A DNA stretch of 64,000 bases from contig NZ_JAULBC010000001.1 of assembly GCF_041060425.1 (NCBI RefSeq), forward strand, positions 744,001 to 808,000. Reading direction: 5' to 3'. Every line of letters starts with the position of its first letter. Position 1 is the first letter of the stretch. Made by a program: the position numbers and the translations under genes. Source of the DNA: Danxiaibacter flavus. Lineage in GTDB: Bacteria; Bacteroidota; Bacteroidia; Chitinophagales; Chitinophagaceae. Of this stretch, positions 32,263 to 41,989 are shown in pieces. The notes beneath the pieces were generated by a model that saw nothing but the letters and a program-made list of their open reading frames with translations, made no database searches and was not told the DNA's origin.

Positions 32263-34998
32263 ATGAAATCATTACAACTGCTTATTGTTATGTGCGTCAT
32301 ATATTGTGTACCTGTTTATGCACAAAATGTTGCTGCGGGTAAAGTATTGGATGCTCATACAGGAAAGGCTTTGGCTGGTGCGATAGTGCAGACGCAAAAT
32401 GGTAATAAATCCGTTATAACCGACAATGAAGGAAATTTCAAGATCAATGTGCCCATAGGCCAAATGCTGCAGGCAAGTCACCTGGGCTTTACAACACTTG
32501 CCTTCCAGGCTGAAACTTATAGTGAAGTGCGGCTATCTGAAAATGTAAATGATCTTTCGGCTGTAACAGTTGTGGGAAGCAGGAATTTGAAAAGGTCAAT
32601 TGACAATTCACCTGTGCCGGTTGATGTAATTGAATTGAAGTCTGCAACTAAAACACTACCACAGGTAGATTTGAATCAAATGCTTAACTACCTTGCCCCG
32701 TCCTTTAACTCAGCCAGGCAATCTTCATCTGACGGAACTGAGCACATTGATCCTGCGTCCTTGCGCGGACTGGGACCGGATCAGACACTGGTGCTTATTA
32801 ACGGCAAGAGGAGGCATACTACTTCACTTTTAAACAACCAGGGAACTTTCGGAAATGGTTCAGTGGGCACAGATTTGAATGCAATTCCTGTTTCAGCAAT
32901 CGATCACATTGAAATACTGCGTGATGGTGCTTCGGCCCAATATGGTTCGGACGCCATAGCCGGCGTTATAAATATTGTTCTGAAAAAGAATACCAGGACA
33001 TTTCAGGCCGGCGTTACGGGCGGTGTTACTTCACGCGGAGATGGCGGTACAAGTAATGTGAACCTTAACTGGGGTGGCACACTGGGTAAGAATGGCGGCT
33101 TTATCAATCTCACCGGTGATTTTTTATACAGGGGAAAAACAACAAGAACCCAGGAGCACAACCTTACCATCTTCAACCAGTTTGCATTGCCTGAAGATGC
33201 AGCCAACGGTGGTGCATTTACGTACGATTTTAGTGCAGATCCTGCTGCGTTGCGTGCTTATGATGACAGCGTTCTGAAAGCCAGGAACCTTAAAAGAGCT
33301 GATTTTAACTTCCAGATAGGCGATGCGAAAATTTTGAATTCAGGCGTTTTCTATAACCTGAGTCTTCCCTTTAAAAATAATAAGGCAGAATTCTATTCTT
33401 TTGGCGGATTCAATTATCGCGATGGGATGGGTTTTGGTTTCCGCAGATTGCCGAGTGAGGAATGGAACATGGTATATTCAATTTTTCCTAATGGGTATCA
33501 ACCCAATACTGAGTCGCATATTTATGACGAGTCAGTCGCAGTTGGGTTAAAATGGAAATATGGCAAATGGAACATGGATCTCAGCAACAATATTGGCAAT
33601 AACCGATTTGATTACATCGTAAACAATACGGTAAATGCTTCAATGAAAGAAAATAGCCCCACTACCTTTAAAGCAGGTGGTCACGCTTTTTTGCAGAACA
33701 CGGTTAACCTCGATGCGAGCCGCTATTTTGAAACAGTTGCACAGGGATTGAACCTTGGCCTGGGGGCGGAGTTCCGGTACGAAAAATATACCATTCGTGA
33801 GGGTGAAGAGGCATCATGGAAAAATTACGGATTATACACCCAGCCTGACGGAACAACTATAGATACCTTGGGTCTGTCCGGCGGGTCTCAATCATTCGGA
33901 GGTTTTACACCATACAACGCCGGAACACACGACCGGAGCAATATTTCTGTTTATGCAGATGCCGAGCTGGATGTAACGAAATCATTCACCCTGGCAGGAT
34001 CTGCGCGGTTTGAGCATTACAGTGATTTTGGAAGTACTATAAACGGAAAGCTTGCTGCACGGTATGCCATCAATAAAGTGTTCGCTTTGCGGGGGGCAAT
34101 CAGCACAGGTTTCCGCGCACCGTCACTTCAACAGCAATTTTTTAGTTATGTAAGTACAGATCTTGTAAATGGCAAAATCGGGCAATCGGGTTTCTTTCCA
34201 ACAAATAGCGACGTTGCAGCGTTTATCGGAATTCCGAAATTGAAAGAAGAGACTTCAGTTAACGCAAGTGCAGGCTTCACTGTTTCGCCCGGTAAAAATC
34301 TGCGGATCACTGTTGACGGTTATTATATTAAGGTGAATGACAGAATAACACTTACCGGAAACTTCGGGCAGGATGCCTACGGCAATGTGGACTCCGTTAT
34401 TGCTGATTACCTGATTCCTTATGGAGCCAATACCGCACGGTTCTTTGTGAATTCAGTTGACACAAAAACACTGGGGGTTGATCTTGTTACTACCTACACC
34501 TATCGCATTAACAACAATAACAAGCTCGATTTTACGCTTGCCGCCAATTATAATAATAATGAGGTTGTGCAGGTAAACAGCATTCCTGAAAAACTGGCTT
34601 CCCAGCCGGATGTATATTTTAGCCCGGCGGAAAGAGCATTGATAGAGACGATCAATCCGAGAACGAAGGTCAACTTTACGATCAATTATAAAGTGCGCAA
34701 TCTTACCGTGCTGCTGCGTAATGAGTATTTTGGTGAGGTGACAAAAAATGGTTTTCCATTTGGTGAAGTGCAGCTACATAAAGGCAAAACTGTTACCGAT
34801 ATTGCACTGAGCTACGACTTTTCCAAACACTTCACATTATCCGCCGGAGCCAATAATATTTTCGATATTTTTCCTGACAGGCAGGTGTATAGCAACAGCT
34901 ACTTTGGTGTATTTAAATATGCACCGGTGCAAATGGGTACTACCGGCACTTTTTATTTTGTAAGACTGCTTGTAAGTGTGGCGGGAAAAGCCAAATAA
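32263..34998 (+). CDS. TonB-dependent outer membrane receptor
   Basis: A 911-residue receptor: signal peptide (LLIVMCVIYCVPVYAQ), carboxypeptidase-regulatory-like domain (AAGKVLDAHTGKALAGAIVQ, residues about 25-100), plug domain with LRGLGPDQTLVLINGKRRHT and VSAIDHIEILRDGASAQYGSDAIAGVINIVLK (written here as the region near 205-240), and a 22-stranded barrel ending TGTFYFVRLLVSVAGKAK. The RHTTSLLNNQGTFG variant of the plug is shared with receptors annotated only as generic TonB receptors. The ligand is unknown. No SusD partner follows. Pairing with a secreted SAM_HAT enzyme may hint at a nucleoside or cobalamin-like ligand, which is speculation. Confidence 0.93.
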   Translation: MKSLQLLIVMCVIYCVPVYAQNVAAGKVLDAHTGKALAGAIVQTQNGNKSVITDNEGNFKINVPIGQMLQASHLGFTTLAFQAETYSEVRLSENVNDLSAVTVVGSRNLKRSIDNSPVPVDVIELKSATKTLPQVDLNQMLNYLAPSFNSARQSSSDGTEHIDPASLRGLGPDQTLVLINGKRRHTTSLLNNQGTFGNGSVGTDLNAIPVSAIDHIEILRDGASAQYGSDAIAGVINIVLKKNTRTFQAGVTGGVTSRGDGGTSNVNLNWGGTLGKNGGFINLTGDFLYRGKTTRTQEHNLTIFNQFALPEDAANGGAFTYDFSADPAALRAYDDSVLKARNLKRADFNFQIGDAKILNSGVFYNLSLPFKNNKAEFYSFGGFNYRDGMGFGFRRLPSEEWNMVYSIFPNGYQPNTESHIYDESVAVGLKWKYGKWNMDLSNNIGNNRFDYIVNNTVNASMKENSPTTFKAGGHAFLQNTVNLDASRYFETVAQGLNLGLGAEFRYEKYTIREGEEASWKNYGLYTQPDGTTIDTLGLSGGSQSFGGFTPYNAGTHDRSNISVYADAELDVTKSFTLAGSARFEHYSDFGSTINGKLAARYAINKVFALRGAISTGFRAPSLQQQFFSYVSTDLVNGKIGQSGFFPTNSDVAAFIGIPKLKEETSVNASAGFTVSPGKNLRITVDGYYIKVNDRITLTGNFGQDAYGNVDSVIADYLIPYGANTARFFVNSVDTKTLGVDLVTTYTYRINNNNKLDFTLAANYNNNEVVQVNSIPEKLASQPDVYFSPAERALIETINPRTKVNFTINYKVRNLTVLLRNEYFGEVTKNGFPFGEVQLHKGKTVTDIALSYDFSKHFTLSAGANNIFDIFPDRQVYSNSYFGVFKYAPVQMGTTGTFYFVRLLVSVAGKAK

Positions 34999-35026
34999 GG
35001 AAATCTAATGCCTTAGCATTTTCCTT
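34997..35026 (+). terminator. Terminator after the TonB receptor
   Basis: AAGGAAA at 34997-35003 pairs with TTTCCTT at 35020-35026, with an inner CTAA/TTAG pairing, giving a 13-bp interrupted stem that overlaps the stop codon and is followed by GTTT. Confidence 0.6.
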
Positions 35027-35167
35027 GTTTAATAAATGATTACGAAATAGTATAAAAAAAATATGTTTTCCCAATAGTAAATCTCTCCGCTTTTTTTCTC
35101 CTGTAGTAAATAACCATTCAATCCTGTTTCCCTGGCCTGTCGATAACCAGGAGGTTGTCTAAAGCCA

Positions 35168-35198
35168 GGTACTTCGTACTTCGTAACTCGTACTTGAC
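35168..35198 (-). repeat. Heptamer array, family E
   Basis: On the minus strand the words aagtacg, agttacg, aagtacg and aagtacc read outward from the FecR gene, whose start lies within 50 bases. Matches the arrays at 23872-23900 and 62360-62400. Confidence 0.8.
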
Positions 35199-35245
35199 GT
35201 GTGACAATTTATAAAGAACAGGCATTGGATCGTGATATCAACTTT

Positions 35246-36394
35246 ATGGACTATTTACTATACGAACCGGAAGACTTTGCTTCAGACGAATCTTATCTCA
35301 GGTATTATTTTAAACTGAATAAGAAGGATATCGCGTTTTGGGAAAGCTGGATAAGCAATCACCCGGAAAAACTGGATGTGATCGTTAATGCCGATGAACT
35401 GATCAGTTTACTTTCTTTTCATGTGTCTGAAGATGCTGTGGAGAAGGAATTGGGCCGGCTGATGAGTGATATCAAAGCTGGTGCCATCAAAATCACTCCG
35501 GATAAAACTAATGCAGCTAAGAAAGTTTCCGCAAAGGCAAGGCCGTTAAGATATCTTAAGATCGTTTCTTTTACGCTTGCAGCCGCAGTGGTTCTGGTAT
35601 TTCTGGCAAGGATAACAATTCTTGCGCCGTCAGCAGTAGTAGATGCGGAAACACCCGGTATGACCGCAAGCATCACAAAAACAAATAACGGTGCCGGCAC
35701 TATGCTGCTGACGCTGGAAGATAGTTCTGTTGTGACCCTGAAACCCGGAAGTTCCGTAACCTACGCCGCTCATTTTGCTCCTGATAAACGTGAAATAATG
35801 CTGGATGGTGAAGCCTTTTTCCAGGTTTCTAAAAATCCTGCGCGACCATTCTTTGTGTATTACGGCAACCTTGTAACACATGTGCTGGGGACAAGCTTCA
35901 ATGTGAAGATTGATAAGGTACAGAAGAAAATTGAAGTGGCCGTCCGTACAGGCAGGGTAGAGGTGTATGAAAAAAATAATAAAGGAACAAGTAAGCAAAA
36001 TACGCCCCAAAAGGAAAAAGGAGTGGTGCTCACGCCAAACCAAAAAGTCATCTACACAATAGATACAAAAAGCTTTGAGGCAACACTGGTTGACAAACCT
36101 ATGCCTCTGCTTGCCCATCACGACAATGTTGACACCGTTACCACGGTCTACAACATCAGTAAAGAAACTTTTGTATTTAAATCAGAACGACTGGCCGATA
36201 TAATAAAGGTATTGGAAGATGTTTACGGAATTGACATACAGGTTGAAAACGACCATTTGAACAACTGCCATTTTTCCGGCGATCTCACGAGGATGGACCT
36301 GTATGGTAAGCTCGATATTATTTGTAAAACGGTGGGGGCGTCTTATAAAATAACAGGAACCAGTATACTTATAAAGGGAAAAAATTTGCAGTAA
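35246..36394 (+). CDS. FecR-family anti-sigma factor
   Basis: About 382 residues from the ATG at 35246 (MDYLLYEPEDFA); a GTG at 35201 is in frame but sits next to the repeat array. The N-terminal cytoplasmic part (about 90 residues) is followed by one membrane helix (LKIVSFTLAAAVVLVFLAR) and a periplasmic FecR domain (LTLEDSSVVTLKPGSSVTY, FQVSKNPARPFFVYYGNLVTHVLGTSFNV in family positions) with a C-terminal DUF4974-like STN-like region (FKSERLADIIKVLEDVYGIDIQV). Such proteins sense a SusC with an STN domain and release an ECF sigma factor. SusC follows after 245 bases. The matching sigma gene is not directly upstream but probably at 42885. Confidence 0.92.
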   Translation: MDYLLYEPEDFASDESYLRYYFKLNKKDIAFWESWISNHPEKLDVIVNADELISLLSFHVSEDAVEKELGRLMSDIKAGAIKITPDKTNAAKKVSAKARPLRYLKIVSFTLAAAVVLVFLARITILAPSAVVDAETPGMTASITKTNNGAGTMLLTLEDSSVVTLKPGSSVTYAAHFAPDKREIMLDGEAFFQVSKNPARPFFVYYGNLVTHVLGTSFNVKIDKVQKKIEVAVRTGRVEVYEKNNKGTSKQNTPQKEKGVVLTPNQKVIYTIDTKSFEATLVDKPMPLLAHHDNVDTVTTVYNISKETFVFKSERLADIIKVLEDVYGIDIQVENDHLNNCHFSGDLTRMDLYGKLDIICKTVGASYKITGTSILIKGKNLQ

Positions 36395-36543
36395 TGCAGC
36401 CAGGGTATTGTTTTCAGTATACCTGATATCGCCGTTTCTTAATTCTACCTGAGAAAAAGATTGCTATTATTTAATCACTAAAACCATTGCCATTATGAGA
36501 AGATCCGCTGTAAAAAACACTTAACAACCAACAGCCGGAGCAT

Positions 36544-36574
36544 AAAAAAACCGGTAATGTTCCAGCATTACCGG
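36544..36574 (-). terminator. Minus-strand rho-independent terminator in the fecR-susC gap
   Basis: A perfect 9-bp stem (36551-36559 with 36566-36574) and 6-base loop. The seven consecutive A at 36544-36550 are seven T on the minus strand, so the terminator points leftwards, against the operon. No annotated minus-strand gene precedes it, suggesting a short antisense RNA starting within or before susC. Confidence 0.7.
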
Positions 36575-36639
36575 CTTAAGGCTATGCGCCCGGTTTTATC
36601 CGCGTACACATTTATTAACGAACAAAACCATGCTAATTT

Positions 36640-39600
36640 ATGGAAAAAAAGCAATTGATTGCTTCAATACTGCTTGTAATGAAAGTAACCATTCTACAAA
36701 TTGCGCTGGCGGCTATATGTTGTTTCTCGGTATATGCCAACAAGGGGGAAGCGCAAGTTTTACTAAATAAAACTGTCACCATATCTGCAAAGGAAAATAC
36801 GCTTGCAGAAGTTTTGGTGACAATTCAAAAACAAACCGGTGTTAAATTCATTTTTAGTGCCGAAGGAATACAGGTTGACCGCAAAGTGAATTTTGTGGTA
36901 AAGAATAAAAAACTGCTGACCATTCTTTCAGAAGATCTGAAAGCGCTTGGCATCGGCTACAGTATTGTGGATGACCAGGTGCTGTTGTTTGCACTCGACA
37001 AGGATGACGATAAAACGGCAGAATTGCTAAGCTATTTTAATGCCGCGCGTCAGCGAAAGATAACGATAACCGGCCATGTGCTGGATGACCGGAATATGGC
37101 ACTCCCAAACGTAAGCATACAGGAGAAGGGTACTTCAAACGGCGTAACATCTAAAGAAGACGGCTCATTTGAAATTGACGTTGAAGGCAATAGCTCCGTG
37201 TTGATTTTTAGTTTTGTCGGTTTTTTGCCGCAGGAGGTTGCTGTTGCCTCTCGCCATGATATAACAGTCAATCTTCAAAACGAAGCTTCCAAACTTGGGG
37301 AAGTAGTTGTGATCGGTTACGGAACACAAAAGAAGGCAACGTTAACCGGATCTGTGTCAAGTATAACAGCCAAGGAACTAAAGACTGCAACCAATGCCAA
37401 CGTGGCCAATATGCTGGCAGGCAAGTTGCCGGGCTTCAGGGTAACACAGCGCAATAGTGAGCCGGGTAGTTATGCTACAGACTTTGATATCCGTGGGTTT
37501 GGCAGTCCGCTGATGATTATTGATGGTGTGCCCCGCGACAATTTTACCCGGCTTGATCCAAATGAAATTGAAAGTGTTTCCATTCTGAAAGATGCATCTG
37601 CCGCGGTTTATGGGGTAAAGGCTGCCAATGGTGTGTTGCTGATTACTACCAAACGTGGTAAAAGCGGCAAGACTGATCTTACCTATTCCGGTACATTCGG
37701 ATGGGCGAGCATTGCCAACTCTCCGGATGTAATGAATGCTTATGAGTATGCAACTCTTATCAATGAATCTGACTTTAATACCGGAAAAACAACGCCCACC
37801 TATTCACAGGATGCCTTACAAAAGTTTAAGGACGGAACAACGCCAGGCACTGACTGGTACGGCCTGGTTGTACGTGACAGGGCTCCGCAAATGCAGCACA
37901 ATTTAAGTGCAAGCGGCGGTACAGATAAGATTAAGTACTTCATGTCTTTAGGGTATTATGATGAACAGGGTATCTGGAAGTCCGGTGATCTCAATTACAA
38001 ACGTTATAACTTCCGCTCCAATATCAATGCGCAGATCACAAAGAATCTTGATGCTGAATTGTTGATCAATGGCATTTCGGATAAGAAGATGGAACCGGGT
38101 GAACCAACCTGGGTTGTCTTTAAATCCATGTGGATGCAAATCCCTACCATTCCTGTATATGCTAACAACAATCCAGCATACCTGAGCAATGTTGCCGATG
38201 GTACACATCCGCTTGCAGTTACCAATGCAGATATCTCAGGTTACAATCAAACATCAACAAGAACTTTCCAGGGAACATTTGCGCTTAATTATAAAATACC
38301 TTTTGTTGATGGCCTAAAGGCAAGAGGATTGTTTAGTTATGACAGCAAATACATGTTCACCAAGAACTGGAGAAAACAATTTGCATTGTATGACTACGAT
38401 AATGCAACAGATCAATACAGGCCAACTTATTCTCACAGTCCTTCCAATATGTCAGAAGGTTTTGATCAGGTGGATTTTACAACATTACAGGCTTCTCTTA
38501 ACTATGATAAACGTTTTGGAAAACATAACGTCAAGGGCTTGCTGTTGTTTGAAAAGCTGAATCAAAAGGTTAACAATTTCAACGCTTCACGTGAGTTTTC
38601 GCTCGATGCCATTGATCAATTGTATGCCGGTAATGATAACAATACGCAGGCAAGCTCAAGCTCGCAGTCTCCTGGGTTTAGCGGTAACGGACCATTGTTT
38701 GATTATGTGCGTGAGGGTATTGTCGGTAGATTCAATTATGATTATGAAGGCAAATATTTAGTAGAAGGAAGTTTCCGTTATGACGGTTCCTCAAAGTTTG
38801 CCGAAGGGCATCGTTGGGGATTCTTTCCTGCTGTATCCGGTGGTTGGAGAATATCTGAAGAAGAATTCTTCCGCAATCTGCTGCCGGTTGTCAATAACCT
38901 GAAATTACGTGCATCCTACGGTAAGCTTGGTGATGATGCTTCTTCAGCGTTTCAATATCTAACAGGCTACAATTACCCAGGTGGTTCTTACTACATGTTC
39001 GGTAGTTCATTGATTGCGAACTTAACGCCGCGCGGTATGGCCAATCCCAATCTTACATGGTATACTTCTCAGCTAACCGATATAGGTCTGGATATGGATT
39101 TCTTTCACGGAAAGTTACATGCTGAGTTTGATGTTTTTAAAAGAAAGAGAGAAGGTTTGCTCGCAACACGCGTGCTAAGTCTGCCTGGAACAGTTGGCGC
39201 AGGATTGCCCCAGGAAAATTTGAACAGCGATATGCAGCATGGCTTTGAATTATTGTTAAGTCATAGTAATAAAATAGGCGGTGTGCTGTATAATGTATCG
39301 GGAAATGTTTCTTTTACCCGTTCTAAAAACCTGTATGTTGAACGTGCTGCATCCAACAATAGCTATCGCAACTGGCGCGATAACAATAATGACAGATGGT
39401 CTGATACTTATTGGGGATATCATGTGTTGGGTCAGTTCGGGTCAATGGATGAAATAAAGAATTCGCCTGTACAGGATGGTGATGGTAACAGGAAATTATT
39501 GCCCGGTGATTTGAAATATGAAGATGTAAACAAAGATGGCATTATTGACGATAATGATGTTAAGCCCATTGGTCGCAACAGTACTACTCCTGAAATAAAT

Positions 39601-40101
39601 TTTGGTTTTACACTGGGTGCTCAATGGCGCGGTTTTGATATTAATATGCTTTTCCAGGGCGCTGGAAATTTCACAGTTGACTATCTTGGTTCTGATCAGT
39701 TGGCGAAACCATTACCCTGGGGCCGCAACGGTCTTGCAATTTTCACTGACAGATGGCATAAGGCTGATATGTTTGATACAAAAAGCGACGCATGGATCCC
39801 CGGCAAATACCCTTCAACAAGACCTAATGGCTCAGCTCCATGGAATTACCTTACTTCTGATTTCTGGCTTCATGACGCAACTTACCTGCGTTTGAAAAGT
39901 GTTGAAATTGGTTATACAATACCGGCAAAACTGCTGAACAGGATTGGTATTAAGGCATTTCGCGTATATGCGAACGGATTTAACCTGTTTACGTGGAGCG
40001 GTCTTAACAGCGTGGTGGATCCTGAGCATACCAAAGACACATACGGGTATCAATATCCTATCACCAAGAATTATAACATTGGGTTAAACATCACGTTCTA
40101 A
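36640..40101 (+). CDS. SusC/RagA-family TonB-linked outer membrane protein with STN domain
   Basis: 1153 residues. After a signal peptide (LQIALAAICCFSVYANKG) come an STN signalling domain (about residues 45-125, TLAEVLVTIQKQTGVKFIFS), a carboxypeptidase-like domain (ITGHVLDDRNMALPNVSIQEKGTSNGVTS region, 142-220), the TonB-box-like EVVVIGYGTQKKATLTGSVS region near 222, the plug with DIRGFGSPLMIIDGVPR and SVSILKDASAAVYGVKAANGVLLITT (around 285-345), and the barrel ending YNIGLNITF. STN presence fits the FecR/ECF control. With SusD it imports an unknown oligomer. The start ATG at 36640 is favoured; the next Met (36679) is possible. Confidence 0.95.
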   Translation: MEKKQLIASILLVMKVTILQIALAAICCFSVYANKGEAQVLLNKTVTISAKENTLAEVLVTIQKQTGVKFIFSAEGIQVDRKVNFVVKNKKLLTILSEDLKALGIGYSIVDDQVLLFALDKDDDKTAELLSYFNAARQRKITITGHVLDDRNMALPNVSIQEKGTSNGVTSKEDGSFEIDVEGNSSVLIFSFVGFLPQEVAVASRHDITVNLQNEASKLGEVVVIGYGTQKKATLTGSVSSITAKELKTATNANVANMLAGKLPGFRVTQRNSEPGSYATDFDIRGFGSPLMIIDGVPRDNFTRLDPNEIESVSILKDASAAVYGVKAANGVLLITTKRGKSGKTDLTYSGTFGWASIANSPDVMNAYEYATLINESDFNTGKTTPTYSQDALQKFKDGTTPGTDWYGLVVRDRAPQMQHNLSASGGTDKIKYFMSLGYYDEQGIWKSGDLNYKRYNFRSNINAQITKNLDAELLINGISDKKMEPGEPTWVVFKSMWMQIPTIPVYANNNPAYLSNVADGTHPLAVTNADISGYNQTSTRTFQGTFALNYKIPFVDGLKARGLFSYDSKYMFTKNWRKQFALYDYDNATDQYRPTYSHSPSNMSEGFDQVDFTTLQASLNYDKRFGKHNVKGLLLFEKLNQKVNNFNASREFSLDAIDQLYAGNDNNTQASSSSQSPGFSGNGPLFDYVREGIVGRFNYDYEGKYLVEGSFRYDGSSKFAEGHRWGFFPAVSGGWRISEEEFFRNLLPVVNNLKLRASYGKLGDDASSAFQYLTGYNYPGGSYYMFGSSLIANLTPRGMANPNLTWYTSQLTDIGLDMDFFHGKLHAEFDVFKRKREGLLATRVLSLPGTVGAGLPQENLNSDMQHGFELLLSHSNKIGGVLYNVSGNVSFTRSKNLYVERAASNNSYRNWRDNNNDRWSDTYWGYHVLGQFGSMDEIKNSPVQDGDGNRKLLPGDLKYEDVNKDGIIDDNDVKPIGRNSTTPEINFGFTLGAQWRGFDINMLFQGAGNFTVDYLGSDQLAKPLPWGRNGLAIFTDRWHKADMFDTKSDAWIPGKYPSTRPNGSAPWNYLTSDFWLHDATYLRLKSVEIGYTIPAKLLNRIGIKAFRVYANGFNLFTWSGLNSVVDPEHTKDTYGYQYPITKNYNIGLNITF

Positions 40102-40111
40102 AAACGTGATG
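40089..40111 (+). promoter_or_regulatory. Intercistronic hairpin between susC- and susD-type genes
   Basis: A perfect 9-bp stem (40089-40097 with 40103-40111) and 5-base loop that contains the SusC stop codon. It has no T-tract, so it is more likely an RNA-processing or stability element than a terminator. Confidence 0.55.
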
Positions 40112-40140
40112 AAATGTTGAACATGTTAAAACCGAAAAGA

Positions 40141-41931
40141 ATGAAGAAAGTAAATTCCTATATAATGTTCCTTGTCCTTTCGCTTGTTATATTCAACTCA
40201 TGCGATAAGGATCTGAATGTTCCTCCTCAGAATATATTGCAGGATGATGACCTGTATTCCAATGAATCTGCGGTTACCGCCTATTTTGCTACATTGTATA
40301 ACGATCTGCCTGTTGAAGATTTTAATTTCAGCAAGAACGGATTCAATACATGGGCTGATGGCGGAGGTTTTCTGCACGATTTGAGTGACGAATCCATCAC
40401 AAACCAGACCGATAATAAAAGCAGCATTGGTGATGGAACCTGGCTACAATACTGGGCATACGGCTCTGTTAGAAATGTAAATGATTTTATTGCCAAGCTG
40501 CCAACATCCAGCTTTACTGATGATAAAAAGAAGCAATGGATGGGTGAGGCGAGATTTATTCGTGCGTACTATTATTTTGGGATGGTTAAACGTTACGGAG
40601 GTGTTCCTTTGATTACGGTTGTGCAAAACTACACAGGCAATAATCTGCAGGAATTGCAAGTGCCCCGTAATACCGAAAAGGAATTGTATGATTTTGTTGC
40701 GGCTGAACTGGACAGTGCTGCCAACTTACTTCCTGATGCGGGTGGCCAGGGCGCCGATCAGTTGGGTAAAGTAAATAAATATACAGCACTTGCTTTAAAA
40801 TCACGGGCCATGCTTTATGCAGCATCTATTGCGCAATACGGCACTGTTCAGTTGAATGGCCTGGTAGGCATACCTTCGGCAGAGGCACCCAAATACTGGC
40901 AGGCTGCCTACGATGCTGCAAAAAAAGTGATCGACGCAGGCCATTATTCTTTATACAATAAGAACCCGGACAAGACACAGAACTTTACTGCGTTGTTTCT
41001 TGATGCATCCAGCAGCGAAAACATTTTTATCAAGCAATTCAGCTATCCTAAAAAAACACACAGTTATGACAACTGGAATCTGCCTTATTCCGTTCGTGGT
41101 ACTGCTGGTTACGGAAGCCGCACCAATCCAACGCTGGAACTTGCTGAACAATATGAATACATCGATGGATCAGATGGTAAGCTGCAGTTAAATGATGCTT
41201 CCGGTAATCCCAAACAATATGCTTCTCCTACAGATCTTTTCAGGAATAAAGATCCCCGTTTCGGAGCTACTTATATCTATCCGTTTGCAGATTGGAAAGG
41301 GACGACTATTGATATACAGGCTGGTATTATAGATAATGGCCAGGTAATCACGTCAGGCCGGTTTGATGATCTTTATAATGGCAAACATATCATCGGCGCA
41401 AATGGCATTGGTGGCGGTGGTGGAGAGGTTTCTCAAACAGGCTTCTATATCCGTAAATATCTCAATTCAGCCTATGACCGTTCTAAGGTTGCTCCATGGA
41501 CATCAGCCCAGGCTTTTATTGACATGAGATATGCTGAAGTGTTATTGAACTTTGCGGAAGCTGCAATAGAGTTGCATAATGTGACTGATGCCAAATGGGC
41601 CTTGAATCAGTTGCGTGACAGGGCCGGCATTGCTTTGCTGGCTGATAACCAGGTAACGCGTGAAAAAGTGCGCCATGAAAGGCAGGTGGAACTTGCGTTT
41701 GAAAGTCACCGCTATTGGGATATCAGGAGATGGCGTATTGCAGATAAAATACTCAACAATAGCAAAACATCTGCACTGTTGCCATATCTCGTGCTCAGCA
41801 ATAATTCATACATCTTTAAAACATCACCGGTGGGATTTCCCAAAACATTTACTACCAATCTGTACTATGAACGTGTAGATCCGAACGAAATATCAAAGAA
41901 TCCTAAGCTGGTGCAGAACCCGGGCTATTAG
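40141..41931 (+). CDS. SusD/RagB-family nutrient-binding outer membrane lipoprotein
   Basis: About 596 residues from the ATG at 40141 (MKKVNSYIMFLVLSLVIFNSC), with a lipobox ending at Cys. The 40114 ATG would add nine residues before the signal. The SusD-like N-terminal region (DLNVPPQNILQDDDLYSNESAVTAYFA region) and TPR core (RFIRAYYYFGMVKRYGGVPLI, then YTALALKSRAMLYAAS) are clear; the C-terminal RappA-like part includes FIDMRYAEVLLNFAEAA and the ending RHERQVELAFESHRYWDIRRW. It forms the lid for the SusC transporter encoded 39 bases upstream. Confidence 0.95.
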   Translation: MKKVNSYIMFLVLSLVIFNSCDKDLNVPPQNILQDDDLYSNESAVTAYFATLYNDLPVEDFNFSKNGFNTWADGGGFLHDLSDESITNQTDNKSSIGDGTWLQYWAYGSVRNVNDFIAKLPTSSFTDDKKKQWMGEARFIRAYYYFGMVKRYGGVPLITVVQNYTGNNLQELQVPRNTEKELYDFVAAELDSAANLLPDAGGQGADQLGKVNKYTALALKSRAMLYAASIAQYGTVQLNGLVGIPSAEAPKYWQAAYDAAKKVIDAGHYSLYNKNPDKTQNFTALFLDASSSENIFIKQFSYPKKTHSYDNWNLPYSVRGTAGYGSRTNPTLELAEQYEYIDGSDGKLQLNDASGNPKQYASPTDLFRNKDPRFGATYIYPFADWKGTTIDIQAGIIDNGQVITSGRFDDLYNGKHIIGANGIGGGGGEVSQTGFYIRKYLNSAYDRSKVAPWTSAQAFIDMRYAEVLLNFAEAAIELHNVTDAKWALNQLRDRAGIALLADNQVTREKVRHERQVELAFESHRYWDIRRWRIADKILNNSKTSALLPYLVLSNNSYIFKTSPVGFPKTFTTNLYYERVDPNEISKNPKLVQNPGY

Positions 41932-41989
41932 GGTATGTATGATTATGAGCCAATCATTAAATGCGTTTTTACAATCAAATTGATTAAGA

